Below are positions 8,285 through 16,781 of a stretch of 24,644 nt of DNA, one piece after another. This DNA comes from Linderina pennispora (lineage: Eukaryota > Kickxellomycota > Kickxellomycetes > Kickxellales > Kickxellaceae), in assembly GCF_002104995.1 (NCBI RefSeq), contig NW_024468403.1:1-24644 (forward strand). The letters run 5' to 3'. Positions within the stretch are counted from its first letter, which is position 1, and each line of letters opens with the position of its first letter. The position numbers and the translations under genes are program-made. The notes beneath the pieces are model-generated. The model was given only the letters and a program-made list of their open reading frames with translations, did not search any database and had not been told where the DNA came from.

Positions 8285-9731
8285 CTAGCGAGACTGCTGC
8301 TCCTTCCTCTCGCGCCGCAGCTGCTCAAAGCGCTCCTTGGTCCTGGCTTTCTTAATCTGCACCTTGTACCGCTTTGGATGCAATTCCTTCTCCCACTCGT
8401 CCTTGACCTTGCGGTAGAGCAGCATCGTAGTCTTTGCGTCTGTCACAGATGAGTGCTCGCCCTCCTGGATGTTGATGTTGAGCACCGACGCGGCTAATTT
8501 GCGCAACGAAGGCGCGCTGCCGTTGTTGAGCTTGCGGAAGCCCTTGTACTTGACTGTGTCCCGCACCATCAGCGGCGGGTGGGTCAGCATGAGGGCACGC
8601 AGGTCGTTCTGTAGCGCATGGCCAATAACAACCCTGTCCTTGAACAGGTCGGCGACCTGCTGCTGCACGTCCTTGAACTTTGCGCCGTTAGTCAGGTCTG
8701 ACTTGCGAATTCCCGACACCCATGTGCGGTAGTCGGTGACTGGTTCCTGCGGCTTGACAAACATGTCCATGATGACATGGCCATAATAGTTAACAATCGA
8801 TACACGGGCCAACATGGACCGACAGCCCTTGAAGCCAGCACCGACCATCTCGCAGTCCACAGCTAGATACCGGCCGATTGCCTCGCGCTTCTCTTTCGAT
8901 ACCGCGGGTCGGGCAGGCTTCGACGAGGCAGGTGTATCAGAGCCGCGCGCCTTGACGATATCTGTGGGCAGATCTCCATCGTCCTCTTCCCCTTCCTCAT
9001 CCGCACCATCTGCCTTTATGAGCTTGGTGCTATTCCGGCTCTTGGCAGCACGGCTGTCGTTGGCATCTTCCTCCAGCTTGTCGAACCAGTCGTTGGCATC
9101 ACGCGGCAAATCGTCGTTTCCATTCTGCTCCACCTCGTCTGCAACCAGCATCGCCAGGGACAGTGCACGCTGACGCTCTGCACGGCGCTCCATCTCGTCG
9201 GCATCCTCGCCTTCATTGTCTGGGCCAGACCTTGCTGCTGTTGGTGCCAAAGATGCTGGCTGGCTGTCATGGACAACAAAGCTTTCTTCCTCGTCATCAG
9301 AGTCCCAGGCGTACAGATCCTGCACGTCGTCGTCGTTATACTGGACATCCTGCATTTCCTTTTCCTTGCGCTCCTTTTCCTCCTTCTCACGCTTCTTCTG
9401 CGCCTTCTTGGCCTTCTTTGCGCGCTTCTTCTCCGCTGCAGCCTCATTATCGCCAAGCAGGGCGTCGACAAAGTCGTCTACGACCTCATCGTCATTAGCG
9501 GATCCCTTCCTCTTATTTCTCTTCTTCTTGTTACCACCATTGGTGTCTTTGAACCGGAGAACTCTGTCCATCGACAGGACGACATCGTCATGAAGGAGCT
9601 CTTCCTCTTCCACGTCGATCTTAGCCACTGGCTTGGGACACTACAGGTTGTGCATGTGTTAAACAGCTTATCGCTTATGCTTGTCATCGGACTGGTGTGG
9701 CAACTGCCTGCATGCATACATTGGACTTCAT
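8285..9731 (-). CDS. REX4: RNA exonuclease REX4/REXO4 (DEDDh family), two exons
   Basis: A 3'-5' exonuclease of the DEDDh superfamily that acts in rRNA maturation in the nucleolus. The exonuclease domain fills roughly residues 262-420. It has D266 and E268 in the DCEMVG motif, D350 in GHALQNDL, and H400 and D405 in EHSSVTDA, so all five metal/catalytic positions are present. The VSIVNYYG, PVTDYRTWVSGI and RDTVKY segments are typical of Rex4. The long N-terminal half is Lys- and Asp/Glu-rich, with a likely coiled coil near 75-110. The frame has no ATG where homology begins. A CTGTAG acceptor lies at 9646-9641, and a four-codon first exon (M-K-S-N, 9731-9720) followed by GTATGC supplies the start. 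This gives exons 9731-9720 and 9640-8285, 455 residues. It is divergent from EME1. The identity is secure; the first exon is inferred. Confidence 0.9.
9641..9719 (-). other. Predicted 79-nt spliceosomal intron in REX4
   Basis: Read on the minus strand it begins GTATGC and ends CTGTAG, with a TTTAAC-like branch sequence about 20 nt before the acceptor. It lies between codons 4 and 5 in phase 0. It is the only way I found to give REX4 an ATG start. Confidence 0.6.
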
Positions 9732-9974
9732 TTGGGAATGTAAATGTGTAAAAAAATATCACAAGGGAAGCAGACAAACAGCGCCTCTACGGCTGCCGCA
9801 TCTGCAGCTGTAGCTACAAGGAAAATATCAAAAAAAAAAAAAAAATCGCAAGCCAATAGTTGGGTGCAGGAATCACTGGATTGGATCAGCAGTTTAAGGC
9901 ACTGGAAATTAGGAACCCTGAAGCAGCTGGACTGGTCATTCGCTCTTCCTTGTTTACACACATTCTCTACACAA
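9732..9974. promoter_or_regulatory. Bidirectional promoter between REX4 and EME1
   Basis: The two ATGs are 243 bp apart and point away from each other, so this interval must hold both promoters. Its most obvious element is an A16 run at 9830-9845, a poly(dA:dT) tract of the kind that keeps fungal promoters free of nucleosomes. No TATA box is clear. Confidence 0.6.
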
Positions 9975-12254
9975 ATGACAAACGGGCCCGACATTATCGA
10001 CCTACTGACAGACACGTCGTCGCTGGACTTGGAAGCCTCACGACCAGCATCCCCGGCAGCTGCGGTAGCAGCATCCCCGTATGCTCGTGGAGACCGGCTA
10101 GTCCAGCCTCGCCGACCGCCGCAGCAACCTGCAGCAGACGTGCCATCGCCAAACACGCCCAACCTGCCTTCACCATCAGTATTATTTCATGTAGACAATG
10201 TTTCCGCAACTCCCACACGGCGCTCCGAGTCATCACATAGCAGCCTCCAGCTTATTAGCCGAGACACAGCCCTAGACATCCCGTCATCGCCACCTACGGT
10301 AGATGAGTACGTAATGGATGAGCTGCGAGATAACCAGCCGCAAGATTACGACGAACAAAGCCTGTCTGATTTTCCAGGACTGCCGCCACCATTAGACCTT
10401 GGCGAGTTTACACCTGGCGAGCTAGCAGCAGACGGAGAGCTGTCGGATACAAGCTTCTTTCTGGACGAGATAGTGCGAGGTGCAAGCGCTTTCGATAGGC
10501 AGCGGGTAGCTAGTTCAGATGAATTCAGGACCGAAACTCGATCTCCAAGTCAAGTGGATGTGCCGAGGATGCATGCCGATGACGCCAGCAATTCGGCACC
10601 GCCAACAGAGATCTTAGATAGTGAGTCAGAGTCGGACACGGGCGACGCGTATTTCACGAGAATCAGACAGTCATTAAGGCAAGCAGCTGAAGGGAATGTA
10701 CGGACTGGTGCGGCACTGCTGGGCCGGCGGTCTGCAAGCATGCAACATACAGTAGCCGATATCACTGGCAAGACACCGAGTATGATGGGTGGCAGCGGCC
10801 AGGCCATGCCCAGCTCATCGCCAGTACTGTCACTGCACCAACCACCAGCGATACACAGCAGTCAGATCCTGGCCACATCTACCAGCCTGAGTCTGCCATC
10901 ATCACCTGGACCGCCTGCGGACCGTAGTCCGAGCGGAATGCACACAATGTCGCAGGCATTGACGCTGAAGGAGATTGAACGTGAGCGGAAGCGTATGGAG
11001 CGCGAAGAGAAAAAGCGGCTGCGAGAAGAAGAAAAGGCACGGAGGGAGAAGGAGAAGCAGTACGAGAAGAGTCTGAGCAAGGCAAACCGCAAGCAAGTCG
11101 ATACGTCAGAGATTGTCAAGGATATAGTCGTGCTGGCAGACAAGTCAGTGTTAGACATGTTGGCGGCTCCGCACAAGAAAAACAGTATGGCACACGGCGC
11201 ATCTCCAGCTGAGGGCGGGCTGGCGACTGATAGCGATGGTGGAGCTAGTGAGGGGAATATGGATGAGCGGGAGCACGCGCTATTTGCCGGTCTGGTCGAA
11301 GCCGGGATCAAATACCGAGTCTCTGACATCGGTGCTCTAGGTGCATTCAAATGGGAGATGGAAATGCACCGCAAGTGGGACTCGCTGATGAGCATGTACG
11401 TGCCGCTGGCAGTCCCACGCACAGTACCAGTGCGCCTAGCTGCGATGGTTGTGTGGCCAAGCGAGCGGCTCGTCGACCTCGTGTCACGCTCGCAGCTCGC
11501 AGATGCCGTCGAAGTTGAGCGTGGACTACTGGGCGTCCGCCGACTGTTTGTGGTGGTTGTTGGACTGGCAAAATTCCTGAACAAAGTCCAGAGTGTAGAA
11601 TCACGCGAGTTTGCGCGAATGATACGCCAGAGACTCAAGAGTGGCTCAGTACACCCTGCGCAGTCTCGTCGGCACACCGATACGCGGACAGCAGTTACTG
11701 AGGATGAAGTTGACGAGGCGGTGTTGCAAATACAGGTGACCAATCCGCTGGTGACGTGGTTTTTGCAGTGCAAGGACACAAGCGCGCTCAGCCGCCTGCT
11801 GCATCAAACATCTGCAGACATGGCGCAGGCTGTCTTCCGGAGCAAGGGCCAGAACGAGTGGATATCGACCGACAGCAGCGACCCCGGGATGGGCTCGACG
11901 TTCTTCACCAGCTCGCAGCCGTCAATGGCAAACAATTTCATTACTAGCGAAGTGCGCAGTGCTCTGCGGGCTGCCGTTATTCGGACTGGTGCTGATCTAA
12001 CCGATTCGTGGATCCGCGCACTAGCCACGATCCCAAAGGTCACGCTAGCTGTAGCCCAGTGCATCGTCGCGCAGTACCCGACGCCGCGCTGCCTGTTTGA
12101 CGCATGGGAGCGGCAGGGCAGCGTGCCTGAGCGTGCCCAGATGCTGGCTAACCTGACTGTATCCAGCGGCCGCAGGCTGGGCATCACCATGTCGACCCGC
12201 ATATTCCACATGTTCACTGAGTCCAACCCATCCAAGCCATACGCTGAGTGCTGA
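9975..12254 (+). CDS. EME1: Eme1/Mms4 homologue, non-catalytic partner of the Mus81 structure-specific endonuclease
   Basis: With Mus81 this protein cuts branched DNA (3' flaps, replication forks, nicked Holliday junctions) in the nucleus. The 759-residue product has four parts. The N-terminal tail is long, acidic and Ser-rich, and begins MTNGPDIIDLLTD. A basic/acidic coiled coil lies near 328-370 (KEIERERKRMEREEKKRLREEEKARREKEK), followed by the Eme1-type linker (NRKQVDTSEIVKDIVV). An ERCC4-like fold lies near 442-535, without the ERKxxxD catalytic motif, as expected for the inactive partner. A C-terminal helix-hairpin-helix region lies near 668-752 (TDSWIRALATIPKVTLAVAQCIVAQYPTPRCLFDAW). 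I chose the ATG at 9975 over one at 9744 because the latter lies 13 bp from the REX4 ATG and would add low-complexity residues from the promoter A-tract. It ends 44 bp from the convergent bL31m gene. Confidence 0.88.
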   Translation: MTNGPDIIDLLTDTSSLDLEASRPASPAAAVAASPYARGDRLVQPRRPPQQPAADVPSPNTPNLPSPSVLFHVDNVSATPTRRSESSHSSLQLISRDTALDIPSSPPTVDEYVMDELRDNQPQDYDEQSLSDFPGLPPPLDLGEFTPGELAADGELSDTSFFLDEIVRGASAFDRQRVASSDEFRTETRSPSQVDVPRMHADDASNSAPPTEILDSESESDTGDAYFTRIRQSLRQAAEGNVRTGAALLGRRSASMQHTVADITGKTPSMMGGSGQAMPSSSPVLSLHQPPAIHSSQILATSTSLSLPSSPGPPADRSPSGMHTMSQALTLKEIERERKRMEREEKKRLREEEKARREKEKQYEKSLSKANRKQVDTSEIVKDIVVLADKSVLDMLAAPHKKNSMAHGASPAEGGLATDSDGGASEGNMDEREHALFAGLVEAGIKYRVSDIGALGAFKWEMEMHRKWDSLMSMYVPLAVPRTVPVRLAAMVVWPSERLVDLVSRSQLADAVEVERGLLGVRRLFVVVVGLAKFLNKVQSVESREFARMIRQRLKSGSVHPAQSRRHTDTRTAVTEDEVDEAVLQIQVTNPLVTWFLQCKDTSALSRLLHQTSADMAQAVFRSKGQNEWISTDSSDPGMGSTFFTSSQPSMANNFITSEVRSALRAAVIRTGADLTDSWIRALATIPKVTLAVAQCIVAQYPTPRCLFDAWERQGSVPERAQMLANLTVSSGRRLGITMSTRIFHMFTESNPSKPYAEC

Positions 12255-12298
12255 ACATGGCCTAATGTATTGTTTTATAGGTGAAGAGTTTTTGGTGT

Positions 12299-12700
12299 CT
12301 ATTTCGACTTGGGGCGCTTCTTGTTCATCATAGCCAAAGTGCCAGCCTGCTTCTTTGCGACCTCGGCGTCGTCGGCGAACGAAATGTTGGTCGAGCCATC
12401 AAATCCCTGGAACTTCTTCTGGAACGATGACAGATAGCCGCCCTCGTCCTCGATCTGCAGCTCAGCCTGCGGGTTCCACAGCGGGTGGCTGCGGGTGTCC
12501 TTTGTGATCTTCACCTGGTCGCGCGGTGCCGACGACCGCACCATGAACGAGGAGCCGTCACTCAGCACGACCTGTGTCGTGAACTGCTCGGGGTGCCGCG
12601 CAAATTGCACCACCTGCTGCTCCCAGTTGGCTGGCCGTGGCTTCCATGCCCGCGCCAGCGTGCTCTTGACTGTCTTTAGTGCTGTGAATGTCGTCCGCAT
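12299..12700 (-). CDS. MRPL36: Mitochondrial large-subunit ribosomal protein bL31m
   Basis: A nuclear gene for a mitochondrial 54S ribosomal protein of the bacterial L31 family. The 133-residue product starts with a basic, hydroxylated, acid-poor presequence (MRTTFTALKTVKSTLARAWKPR), as expected for matrix import. The L31 core follows: HPEQFTTQVVLSDGSSFMVR, then TKDTRSHPLWNP, the family's most recognisable motif. The tail is Lys-rich (MMNKKRPKSK). The frame extends upstream of the chosen ATG without another ATG, so 12700 is the best start. It converges with EME1 and diverges from the gene at 13048. The symbol follows yeast usage for this family. Confidence 0.85.
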   Translation of the reverse strand: MRTTFTALKTVKSTLARAWKPRPANWEQQVVQFARHPEQFTTQVVLSDGSSFMVRSSAPRDQVKITKDTRSHPLWNPQAELQIEDEGGYLSSFQKKFQGFDGSTNISFADDAEVAKKQAGTLAMMNKKRPKSK

Positions 12701-13047
12701 TTCGAGGCTATTTTCTATTGCTCTCAATAGACGGTAAATGAGAATGAAAAAAGCAGAGGCAAAGGTGGAATCTAGGAGCAGGAAGAAGAAACAGGGTCTG
12801 CCAATTGGAGCCTTCGCTCTGCCTCAGCAAGCACAGCCTTTGCGATAATAAAAAAAAAAGAGCCAGCTCGGCTTTTTAACTCGATCCTCTTCGCTCGACT
12901 CGCCTTGGCAGAGACTGGTGAGCCGTTCCTGTTTTGAGAATACCGCCATAGAGCAAACCGCCGCTCCTTGTTTTCGTCATTTCACCTGTGCTTTACTCTG
13001 CCCTACACTGTACATTTTGTATTCTAAGCCCTGTTCATTCTGCATAA
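12701..13047. promoter_or_regulatory. Divergent promoter region between bL31m and the DUF1746-like gene
   Basis: This interval of 347 bp has no coding sequence. An A10 run (12850-12859) lies near its centre and may be a poly(dA:dT) promoter element serving either side. The right part, leading to the ATG at 13048, is C/T-rich. No clear TATA box is seen. Confidence 0.5.
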
Positions 13048-14076
13048 ATGAGTGCTCCGAACAGTCCCAATCAGTACATACCGCTGGGCGAGCGTGCCAG
13101 CAGCGTGCCGCCACACCCACAATTAGCAGAGCGCAGTCCAGTCGCCACACCACAACCAACCGACCGCAACCTAGAGGAGCCCGACGAGGTGGACGACGCC
13201 ATGGACAGGGATGGCAGCAGTGACGATGACAATGACAGTAACTACGTAGACGAGGAGGCCATGCTGGAGGAGGCTGCCGAGACCCTGGGGTTTCGGGTGG
13301 CGGTGCGGCGACACTCGCAGCAGGACCTGCTAGACATGGCCGACTTTCTCCTGACCTTCATATACCTGTACACATTCCTGGTGGACAAGAGCATAGTGAA
13401 TGCAATGGTCCGCTACGTAGCATCAATTACCGCGATGTATCCGCGAACAAACTACGGGGTTGGGGTTGCCTTGAGCGTGATGGCGCTTGCCAACTCGCTG
13501 AGCATTGCGCGGCACATAAGCATGGGCTTGTCACAGCACGGGTTTGATGCGACTGGCACGTTGGTGGACTTTATCGGATGCAGTAGCCCACACCTGGTGC
13601 TGGTACTGCTGGTAGATTTGTTTGCGCTATTTATCGAGTTTGTGCGCGTTTTTGCGTACTCGCCCATGCACTTTGCCAAGGCGCGGACAGCAAGAGTTTT
13701 AGCACTGATTCTGGCGGCTGAGAGGACTGACGACATCGTCAGTGCATTGGCAGAACAGATTGGCGAGGGCAGCGGGTCGGACACTGCGACACCAGAGCAG
13801 ATGGCTGCAGCGACGGGGAATGAGGGCGATCAGGTCGTGCTCAGCATCGATTCTGGGAGCCCACCGCAGCAAGGCGATTCTATATCCAGCCTGTCTGCGC
13901 TAGTGTTTACTGTCTTTGCTGTTTCGAGAGCCTCGATAGCTGCCTGTGTACGACTTGACAGCGAATTGAGACGCAGGTTTGCTGAGGCATCTCAGCAGGA
14001 GGACCCGCCAGAAGACAGCCCGTCCACGGTAGCAGGTATAACGGTGACTACACAGGAGCGAGCTAGTAGCTCTTGA
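13048..14076 (+). CDS. Multi-pass membrane protein, DUF1746/Dsc4-like
   Basis: The 342-residue product has a hydrophilic, Pro- and acid-rich N terminus (about 1-85). Predicted membrane segments follow near 96-113 (ADFLLTFIYLYTFLV), 136-155 (YGVGVALSVMALANSLSIA) and 185-204 (VLVLLVDLFALFIEFVRVFAY), with a possible fourth near 283-300. The combination of a RRHSQQDLLDMADFLL start, a first helix ending in VD, and LVDFIGCSSPHLVLVLLVDL fits my recollection of the fungal DUF1746 domain, which includes Dsc4 of the Golgi/ER Dsc ubiquitin-ligase complex. That assignment is from pattern memory only. The start has a good AAATG context and no in-frame upstream ATG. No frame disruption is seen. Confidence 0.6.
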   Translation: MSAPNSPNQYIPLGERASSVPPHPQLAERSPVATPQPTDRNLEEPDEVDDAMDRDGSSDDDNDSNYVDEEAMLEEAAETLGFRVAVRRHSQQDLLDMADFLLTFIYLYTFLVDKSIVNAMVRYVASITAMYPRTNYGVGVALSVMALANSLSIARHISMGLSQHGFDATGTLVDFIGCSSPHLVLVLLVDLFALFIEFVRVFAYSPMHFAKARTARVLALILAAERTDDIVSALAEQIGEGSGSDTATPEQMAAATGNEGDQVVLSIDSGSPPQQGDSISSLSALVFTVFAVSRASIAACVRLDSELRRRFAEASQQEDPPEDSPSTVAGITVTTQERASSS

Positions 14077-14169
14077 CTTCATATTTTGAGCTGATACAAA
14101 AAATAATGGCGACAATGAGCCATGGTTGGCATGTAGCTTGAGAGAGTACCTGAAACGATGGGATGTGGT

Positions 14170-15288
14170 TTACTCGATCTCCTTCCAGCCTTTGATCTCA
14201 GAGAGCAAACCGCATTTCCAAGTGCGAATTTCCCCTTCATAGCTGAAGCCACGTGGCGCTTGTATGCGGGTGGTTTCGTTGAACTCTGTATAGAGCACCA
14301 ACTTCGGGTTGCTGCCTGCCTTATCTTTAGGCGTTGCCTTTGAACGTTTCTCAGCATTGCGCGCCTTGGCCACTCATTTTGCCGACTGCCATGGAGTAGA
14401 GTGCGGATTCAGTGAGCTTGCAAACACAAGAACTGACGGTTCTGCCTTGCCATTGGTGAAGTCCTGGATGCTGTCGTAAGGCGGGTACTTGAGTGATAAG
14501 CTAACTGAATTTGGCAACGTGCTCAAGAGCTGTGTGGACTACATATTCCTGTAGGTGGGTCGAAAGCCCCACATACAGAATTCCCTTGTTCTTTAGGTCG
14601 GGCGTGCTGCTGAGATGATGCAAACCACATAGGCCACCAAACGGCAGCTCTATCTCGAGCCACGTTGCTGCCTCTATCACAAATAAACAGCTTTGCCAGT
14701 CCATTGCCTCTAGCTAAGACAGCCAAATAGTCCTCAAGCCCTATGATCCGCCGCAGCCACGTCCCTTGCAGCTCGGCGGTCTCCTCCCAGTTTTCTCGCG
14801 ACGGCCTGTCCGCGGGTGCCGGCCATAGGCTGATGTGAGAGTACACTCCAGAAAGAGGGGTGGCCGCATGTTCTGCAGGGGTGCAGGCCATGAACCAGAG
14901 TCTGTTGTCATGATGCACGACGTAATACGTACGGTGCTGGTCAGCCGATATCAGCAAGGTAATTGCCTGTTTTCGGGTTTCCTTGTCAGCCGACCAGTAG
15001 TCAAAGTCCAACCGGATGAGGTATTCCTCTGACTGCTCGGCCTTGTTGACATACAAAGTAAGAATACTCGGAAATGACCACATTTGACAGGTGCTCGTCG
15101 CCAAATCTGTGCATCTTGAGCTGCTGGATCTTCCTGCCAAAGTCAACAGTGACGTACAAAATGACACCGGTGTTATTGGGCGTAAAACTGTAGACATCGG
15201 GAAGACCTGGCCCGGCCGAAACCAGCTGGCCGTTCTCATCAGCCTTGAACAGTGCAATGAAAGAGCTCTTGACCAACCTTTTAGACAT
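14170..15288 (-). CDS. Unrecognised protein with beta-propeller-like sequence; frame broken three times plus one in-frame TGA
   Basis: I do not recognise the family. The likely start is the ATG at 15288 (MSKRLVKSSFIALFKADENG) after a C/T-rich leader. The frame reads to about 15060 (...VVISEYSYF), then continues one base on (YVNKAEQSEEYLIRLDFDYW) to about 14690. It shifts again into VIEAATWLEIELPFGGLCGL, and again near 14530 into SVSLSLKYPPYDSIQDFTNG. Each change equals a one-base insertion. A TGA at 14376-14374 then interrupts the last frame before VAKARNAEKRSK... and the final stop at 14170. Alternating strand-like hydrophobic segments and short turns suggest a beta-propeller or WD-type fold, which is inference. 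It could be a gene with consensus errors or a young pseudogene; similar one-base insertions in RPA1 favour errors. Confidence 0.5.
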
Positions 15289-15838
15289 TGGACAAGTAGG
15301 CTGAAGATGAAATAAACAGGGGGTTGTCGAAAGAGAAAAGGATGACGAATCCCTGCCAGATCTGCCTGGGACATGCATGCATGTCGATACAGGCTTTTTA
15401 TGAGGGGATGCAGGTGTTTCAGGGGTATTAAAGATGTAGCAAAAGCTGGTTTTGCTAAATGAGTATGTCGCATTCACGCGCAGGGTGCTAATGATTGCAT
15501 ACAGATACATGCTATACCTCATGTGCATCTTGGTGCCGCAGCAGATATATTCCTGTCTGTGGATGTAGCTGCCCTCGTCAATACTCGATGCAACCAAAGT
15601 GTACTGTTTATAGAGCAGTGTCGCAACTTGCAAGCAAGAACACATCCTCTGCTCAATAATCTGTGCTGCGCATTGTGTCTGAGCGGCAGGTGTTGATCGC
15701 CTGATCACAATCTATTGATCTGAAGGAGGGGCAAAATTCTTGACACAATTTTTTTCGGCTCTACGCGATCTCTTGTTAGCTGCGTCCTTTCCTTCTGTAC
15801 TCTCAATTCCGCCAATTCACACATACACATAACTAGCC
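15289..15838. promoter_or_regulatory. Divergent upstream region of the 14170-15288 gene and FCF1
   Basis: This interval of 550 bp separates divergent start codons. The frame of the minus-strand gene stays open back to 15708, but the extra residues have no domain and a C/T-rich leader (about 15289-15330 read on the minus strand) precedes the ATG. A 16-bp perfect palindrome lies at 15370-15385 and a T7 run near 15750, 90 bp before FCF1. Confidence 0.45.
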
Positions 15839-16438
15839 ATGGGTAAAGCCAAACGCACACGCAAGTTCGCTGAGGTCAAGCGGATGATCAACCCGAAGGA
15901 TATGCGTCTGAAGCAGAACCAGAAGAAGAAGGAGGAGGTGAAGAAGAAGGAAGAGGAGAAGCAGATCAACCACGTGCAGCGCGAGGCGTCAAACATGTTC
16001 TTCAAGTACAACACTGCGCTCGGACCACCGTACCACGTAATTGTGGATACCAATTTCATAAACTTTTCGTTGCAGAACAAGCTGGAGCTGGTGCGCGGCA
16101 TGATGGACTGTCTGTACGCCAAGTGCATCCCGTGCATAACAGACTGCGTGCTGGCGGAGCTGGAGAAGCTGGGCCCCAAATACCGCATTGCACTCCGGGT
16201 GGCCAGGGATCCGCGGTTTGAGCGGCTGCCGTGCACACACAAGGGTACGTACGCTGACGACTGCATCGTGCAGCGTGTCAATCAGCACCGGTGCTACATT
16301 GTGGCAACTTGCGACAAGGATTTGAAGCGCAGGATCAGAAAGATTCCTGGCGTGCCCATCATGTTTATTGTCAATCACAAGTATACTATCGAGCGACTGC
16401 CGGACGCGTACGGGGCACCCAAGCCGACGGGCAAGTGA
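15839..16438 (+). CDS. FCF1: rRNA-processing PIN-domain endonuclease Fcf1/Utp24
   Basis: Fcf1/Utp24 is the small-subunit processome nuclease required for early pre-18S cleavages in the nucleolus. The 199-residue product has the usual family length. A basic N terminus ([21 protein letters not shown]) and a Lys/Glu-rich helix (about 25-45) lead into a PIN domain. The expected acidic residues are visible: D70 in [11 protein letters not shown]107 in LAELEKLG, D140-D141 in YADDCI, and D159/D161 in TCDKDLKRR. The C terminus [20 protein letters not shown] is characteristic. No intron or frame break is present and the codons are GC-ending. Confidence 0.95.
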   Translation: MGKAKRTRKFAEVKRMINPKDMRLKQNQKKKEEVKKKEEEKQINHVQREASNMFFKYNTALGPPYHVIVDTNFINFSLQNKLELVRGMMDCLYAKCIPCITDCVLAELEKLGPKYRIALRVARDPRFERLPCTHKGTYADDCIVQRVNQHRCYIVATCDKDLKRRIRKIPGVPIMFIVNHKYTIERLPDAYGAPKPTGK

Positions 16439-16781
16439 GCAAGCGCAGCTGTTCCGGCGATGCACGGCGATATCGGAGTGATTCGCCAGGGGTGTCGACA
16501 GGGGTGTGTCTGGGGAAGCCACGGCGATCTTTTGCATGTAAATGGCAGGTTTATTTTTAACGTCGTGTTTGTTTACAAATTTGCCGAAAGGAACTGAGAA
16601 GATGGATGGGGATTTGTTTCACTGACGCAAATACGGAAGGAAAGAAAAGTGAGGATATGTGAGAACTATTAGCTTACAAAACGCGAACAAGACGTGGAAT
16701 GTCAGATGTGAGGGGATGAAAAGAAAAATAGAATGGAGGGGATGTAGAAGAAAAAGGGGCAGGACATGGGAGGCCGCAACA
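16439..16781. other. Convergent 3' flanks of FCF1 and the zinc-finger factor
   Basis: 343 bp with no gene. A/T-rich stretches (for example TTTATTTTTAA at 16550-16560) could serve as polyadenylation signals for FCF1, and GAAAAGAAAAATAGAATGG at 16717-16735 read on the minus strand for the opposing gene. Confidence 0.5.

Noticed and set aside
9744-9974. N-terminal extension of EME1 to an ATG at 9744
   Set aside because: It starts 13 bp from the divergent REX4 ATG, crosses the A16 promoter tract and adds only low-complexity residues.
12701-12727. Upstream extension of bL31m
   Set aside because: The frame is open but has no ATG. The ATG at 12700 gives a good mitochondrial presequence.
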